Positions 61,905 through 64,000 of a DNA stretch of 64,000 nt are shown here, piece by piece (position 1 is the stretch's first letter; each line of letters begins with the position of its first letter). The DNA lies in the NCBI GenBank assembly GCA_024403115.1, contig JAKSSL010000001.1, positions 1-64,000 of the forward strand, written 5' to 3'. The position numbers and the translations under genes were made by a program. This DNA is from Clostridia bacterium. Lineage in GTDB: Bacteria > Bacillota > Clostridia > Peptostreptococcales > Anaerovoracaceae. The notes under the pieces are model-generated. The model worked only from the letters and a program-made list of their open reading frames with translations, was not told the origin of the DNA and searched no databases.

Positions 61905-63329
61905 TTATGCTTTTTCAACTCTAATTTCATTGGTGTTACCAGCTTTTCCTGTTGGGAATCCCATGGTGAACACTATCAGGTCATTTTTGGCTATTAAGCC
62001 TGCTTCCAAGGCCTTGTCAAGACAATGTCTGTACAAGTTCTCAGGGCTCATCTCCTTATGTTTCTCAGTCATTAGAGGTACTACACCCCAGTTTAATGAC
62101 ATCTTGTGGAATGCTTCTGTTGAAGGAGTAGCTCCTATTATCATATGTTTAGGTCTAAACTTCGCCATCTTAACTGCTGTGTAGCCGCTGCTTGTAATGG
62201 CCATTAAAGCTTTTGCATTTATGTCCTTGGCAATTGTGCAAGCACCGTGTCCTACAGCGTTAGTTACATTCCTTCTATCCACATTTAGAACTATGTCTCT
62301 GTTTTCTCTGTAATCCTCGTAGTCATTTTCGCTTTGCAAAATGATTCTATTCATAGTCTCCATAGCTTCTACAGGATATTTACCGCTAGCTGTTTCCCCA
62401 GAAAGCATTACCGCACTGGTTCCTTCAAAGACCGCATTGGCTATATCTGTAATCTCAGCTCTTGTTGGGACTGGATTGTTTATCATTGATTCTAGCATTT
62501 GAGTGGCAGTAATTACCACCTTACCCTCTTCACGAGCACGCTTTATTAGGTGCTTTTGAATGCCTGGAATTCTTTCAAACTCTATTTCTACACCCATATC
62601 ACCTCTGGCAATCATTATGCCATCAGCCACCTTTAGAATCTCCTCGAGATTTGATATTCCTTCGGCGTTTTCAATCTTTGCGATTATATCGATATTGGCT
62701 CCCCCATTTTCTTCAAGGAAAGCGCGAAGGGCTTTAATGTCTTCCGCTCTTCTTGTAAAGGATGCTGCAACATACTCCACCTTTTCCTCAATGGCAAAGA
62801 GCATATCCGCTTTGTCAGCATCGCTTAGGAAAGGCATTGATAAAACCTTGTTTGGCACGTTCACGCCCTTGTGGTTGTACAATACTCCATCTGTTTCAGC
62901 TGTACAAATTATATTATTCCCACTTATTTCATCAACTCTAAAACGAATAAGGCCATCATTTACTAGAATATAGTCGCCCTTTTCCAAATCCTCAGGTAAT
63001 TTATCATATGTTACATGAGCAAGCTTTTCATTGCCCAAAACATTATCAGTAGTAAATGTGAAAGTCTCGTCCTTTTGGATTGTAACTGTTCCATTTACGA
63101 AATCACCTAGTCTAATCTCTGGGCCTTTTGTATCTATTAGAACTGCTGCTGCAAGCTTCATCTCATCTCTAACTTTTCTGAACAAATCAATAGTTTCCCT
63201 ATGGGCTTCATGATCGCCGTGAGACATATTTACCCTAGCAACATTCATTCCCTGTAAAAGCAAATTTTTAATTATAGTTTCGTCCTTTGAGCTTGGACCC
63301 AAAGTACAAATCACCTTTGTTCTTTTCAT
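61905..63329 (-). CDS. pyk: Pyruvate kinase
   Basis: 474 aa. N-terminal KVICTLGPSS, metal and catalytic IIAKIENAEG and MIARGDMGVE, and signature region TATQMLESM. It makes pyruvate and ATP from PEP and ADP. It lacks the extra C-terminal PEP-utiliser domain found in many Bacillus/Clostridium Pyk (about 585 aa). Monocistronic, with GAGGTG before the ATG, divergent from the BFD-like gene. Confidence 0.97.
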   Translation of the reverse strand: MKRTKVICTLGPSSKDETIIKNLLLQGMNVARVNMSHGDHEAHRETIDLFRKVRDEMKLAAAVLIDTKGPEIRLGDFVNGTVTIQKDETFTFTTDNVLGNEKLAHVTYDKLPEDLEKGDYILVNDGLIRFRVDEISGNNIICTAETDGVLYNHKGVNVPNKVLSMPFLSDADKADMLFAIEEKVEYVAASFTRRAEDIKALRAFLEENGGANIDIIAKIENAEGISNLEEILKVADGIMIARGDMGVEIEFERIPGIQKHLIKRAREEGKVVITATQMLESMINNPVPTRAEITDIANAVFEGTSAVMLSGETASGKYPVEAMETMNRIILQSENDYEDYRENRDIVLNVDRRNVTNAVGHGACTIAKDINAKALMAITSSGYTAVKMAKFRPKHMIIGATPSTEAFHKMSLNWGVVPLMTEKHKEMSPENLYRHCLDKALEAGLIAKNDLIVFTMGFPTGKAGNTNEIRVEKA

Positions 63330-63402
63330 AGTTTCACCTCTAAGCTTCTTGTGATATAATAATTATAACATTAAATATTAACATAATAAACAGGAGGCTA
63401 TG

Positions 63403-63594
63403 ATGAATTTAAAAGACTTCAAATCAGATGAAGAAATTGTTTGTCTTTGCAAGGAATTAAGTTTAGGCGATTTAAAAGCAGCTATAGCAGGTGGTGCTGA
63501 TACCATGGAAAAGCTTCGTGAAGAAACTGGAGTTGGTAAAGTCTGCGGTGCATGTAGAGAAATCGTATACGAATTATTAGATGAAATGGCATAA
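63403..63594 (+). CDS. BFD-like [2Fe-2S]-binding domain protein
   Basis: 63 aa. Cys14-x-Cys16 and Cys48-x2-Cys51 give the C-x-C...C-x2-C ligand pattern of bacterioferritin-associated ferredoxin-like domains. Two adjacent ATG codons occur; the second gives a normal 5-nt spacing from AGGAGG. It stands alone between pyk and a terminator; no bacterioferritin, nitrite reductase or hydrogenase gene is next to it. Confidence 0.8.
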   Translation: MNLKDFKSDEEIVCLCKELSLGDLKAAIAGGADTMEKLREETGVGKVCGACREIVYELLDEMA

Positions 63595-63597
63595 ATA

Positions 63598-63622
63598 AAG
63601 GGTGAGCTTAGTGCTCACCCTT
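63598..63622. terminator. Bidirectional terminator
   Basis: AAGGGTGAGC / GCTCACCCTT perfect 10-bp stem with a 5-nt loop, between the convergent BFD-like and kinase genes. Confidence 0.9.
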
Positions 63623-63624
63623 AT

Positions 63625-64000
63625 TTATTCTTCTTCGCTTTCTAAAACAAGTTCACATTCCTTAGCTATATTAAAAGCCTCAATATATTTGTTCTCCAAA
63701 GGAATCCACTTGTTCACAAAGTACTTAAGGCATTCCCTGCCTCCGCGCTTTTCTATTCGCTTTAATTGTTCATTCTCTTTAATATCAAAGAAGACCTTCA
63801 AATCATAATCTCTTTTTAAAGCTTTTACAATGTTGGGATGCAAAGCATAGGCTCCCTCAATTATGGATGGATACTTGGGATTTACTATCCCCTTTCCATC
63901 GTAATCCATAATTCTGCAGTTAAAGCGATCATATTCAAATGTCTCGTCTCCCTCTAATCTTACAGCGATTTGCTCTATGAAACGCTCGTAATGGACATTG
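63625..64000 (-). CDS. Uridine kinase-like protein, partial (C-terminal end)
   Basis: The open frame continues to the right edge, giving about 124 codons of the C-terminus; the P-loop part lies outside. Features are YDRFNCRIMDYDGKG, IIEGAYALHP and a lid region with IEKRGG, as in uridine kinase/phosphoribulokinase-fold nucleoside kinases. An internal ATG at 63909 is not a credible start because the frame is open and conserved upstream of it. Confidence 0.7.
   Translation of the reverse strand, partial: NVHYERFIEQIAVRLEGDETFEYDRFNCRIMDYDGKGIVNPKYPSIIEGAYALHPNIVKALKRDYDLKVFFDIKENEQLKRIEKRGGRECLKYFVNKWIPLENKYIEAFNIAKECELVLESEEE

Noticed and set aside
1-64000. CRISPR arrays, tRNA, rRNA, insertion sequences, prophage
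   Set aside because: No regular repeat-spacer pattern, tRNA cloverleaf, rRNA block or transposase/integrase seen on reading; a computed scan was not possible.

Overview
The window reads as chromosomal core DNA from a low-GC, anaerobic Firmicute of class Clostridia. The clues are an IspH-S1 fusion protein, cdaA-cdaR-glmM-glmS, spoVG-prs-pth-mfd-spoVB-rqcP synteny, TTGACA/TATAAT promoters, AGGAGG ribosome-binding sites, a ferredoxin-type aldo/keto reductase, a raiA-type structured RNA next to comFC and a tetrahydrofolate riboswitch. I cannot fix the genus. spoVG and the spoVB-like flippase do not prove sporulation, and the spoVT, yabP and yabQ genes found at the Bacillus version of this locus are missing. 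Nearly all genes lie on the minus strand, probably the leading strand. The plus strand carries only small islands: an M20 peptidase pair, one membrane protein, folT, and a BFD-like protein.

Layout, described along the minus-strand direction of transcription from the right end. A partial uridine-kinase-like gene sits at the edge, then pyk and spoVG. Next comes murC, a stand-alone GlmU acetyltransferase domain, prs, pth, mfd, a spoVB-like flippase, HU and rqcP (63.3 to 52.0 kb). folT runs the other way under a THF riboswitch (51.2-51.9 kb). A Tad/Flp pilus operon (51.1-44.5 kb) is driven by a near-perfect sigma-A promoter and runs into rarA and ispH-rpsA, ending at a strong terminator near 41.1 kb. 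Next are rnr with an LD-carboxypeptidase and a VanX-type dipeptidase (41.1-37.6 kb), an HTH-NfeD fusion/SHOCT/stomatin operon (37.3-35.4 kb), and an SOS-controlled Y-family polymerase with YolD (34.6-33.0 kb).

From 32.9 to 18.7 kb lies a block of three transcription units. They encode an Asp/Glu racemase-like enzyme, a P1/S58 aminopeptidase, a transglutaminase-like protein, an LD-carboxypeptidase, a beta-lactamase-fold serine hydrolase, a full oligopeptide ABC transporter (oppBCDF) with two related binding proteins, and an N-acyl-D-amino-acid deacylase. With the ldcA-vanX pair 5 kb away, I read it as a candidate system for taking up and breaking down peptides that contain D-amino acids, such as muropeptides. 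That reading is inference.

The left part holds a DMT transporter and ferredoxin-type aldo/keto reductase, then a wall-elongation and DNA-processing operon (FHA-SEDS protein, class B PBP, YhaM, RecD2, ComFC). A GC-rich structured RNA follows, best explained as raiA ncRNA. Then comes the c-di-AMP/amino-sugar operon cdaA-cdaR-glmM-glmS extended by a DUF436 gene and a TetR regulator, and finally putP. Together the window links envelope precursor synthesis (glmS, glmM, glmU domain, murC, SEDS/PBP, flippase), c-di-AMP signalling, possible wall-peptide salvage and surface pili. I see no rRNA, tRNA, CRISPR array or insertion sequence.
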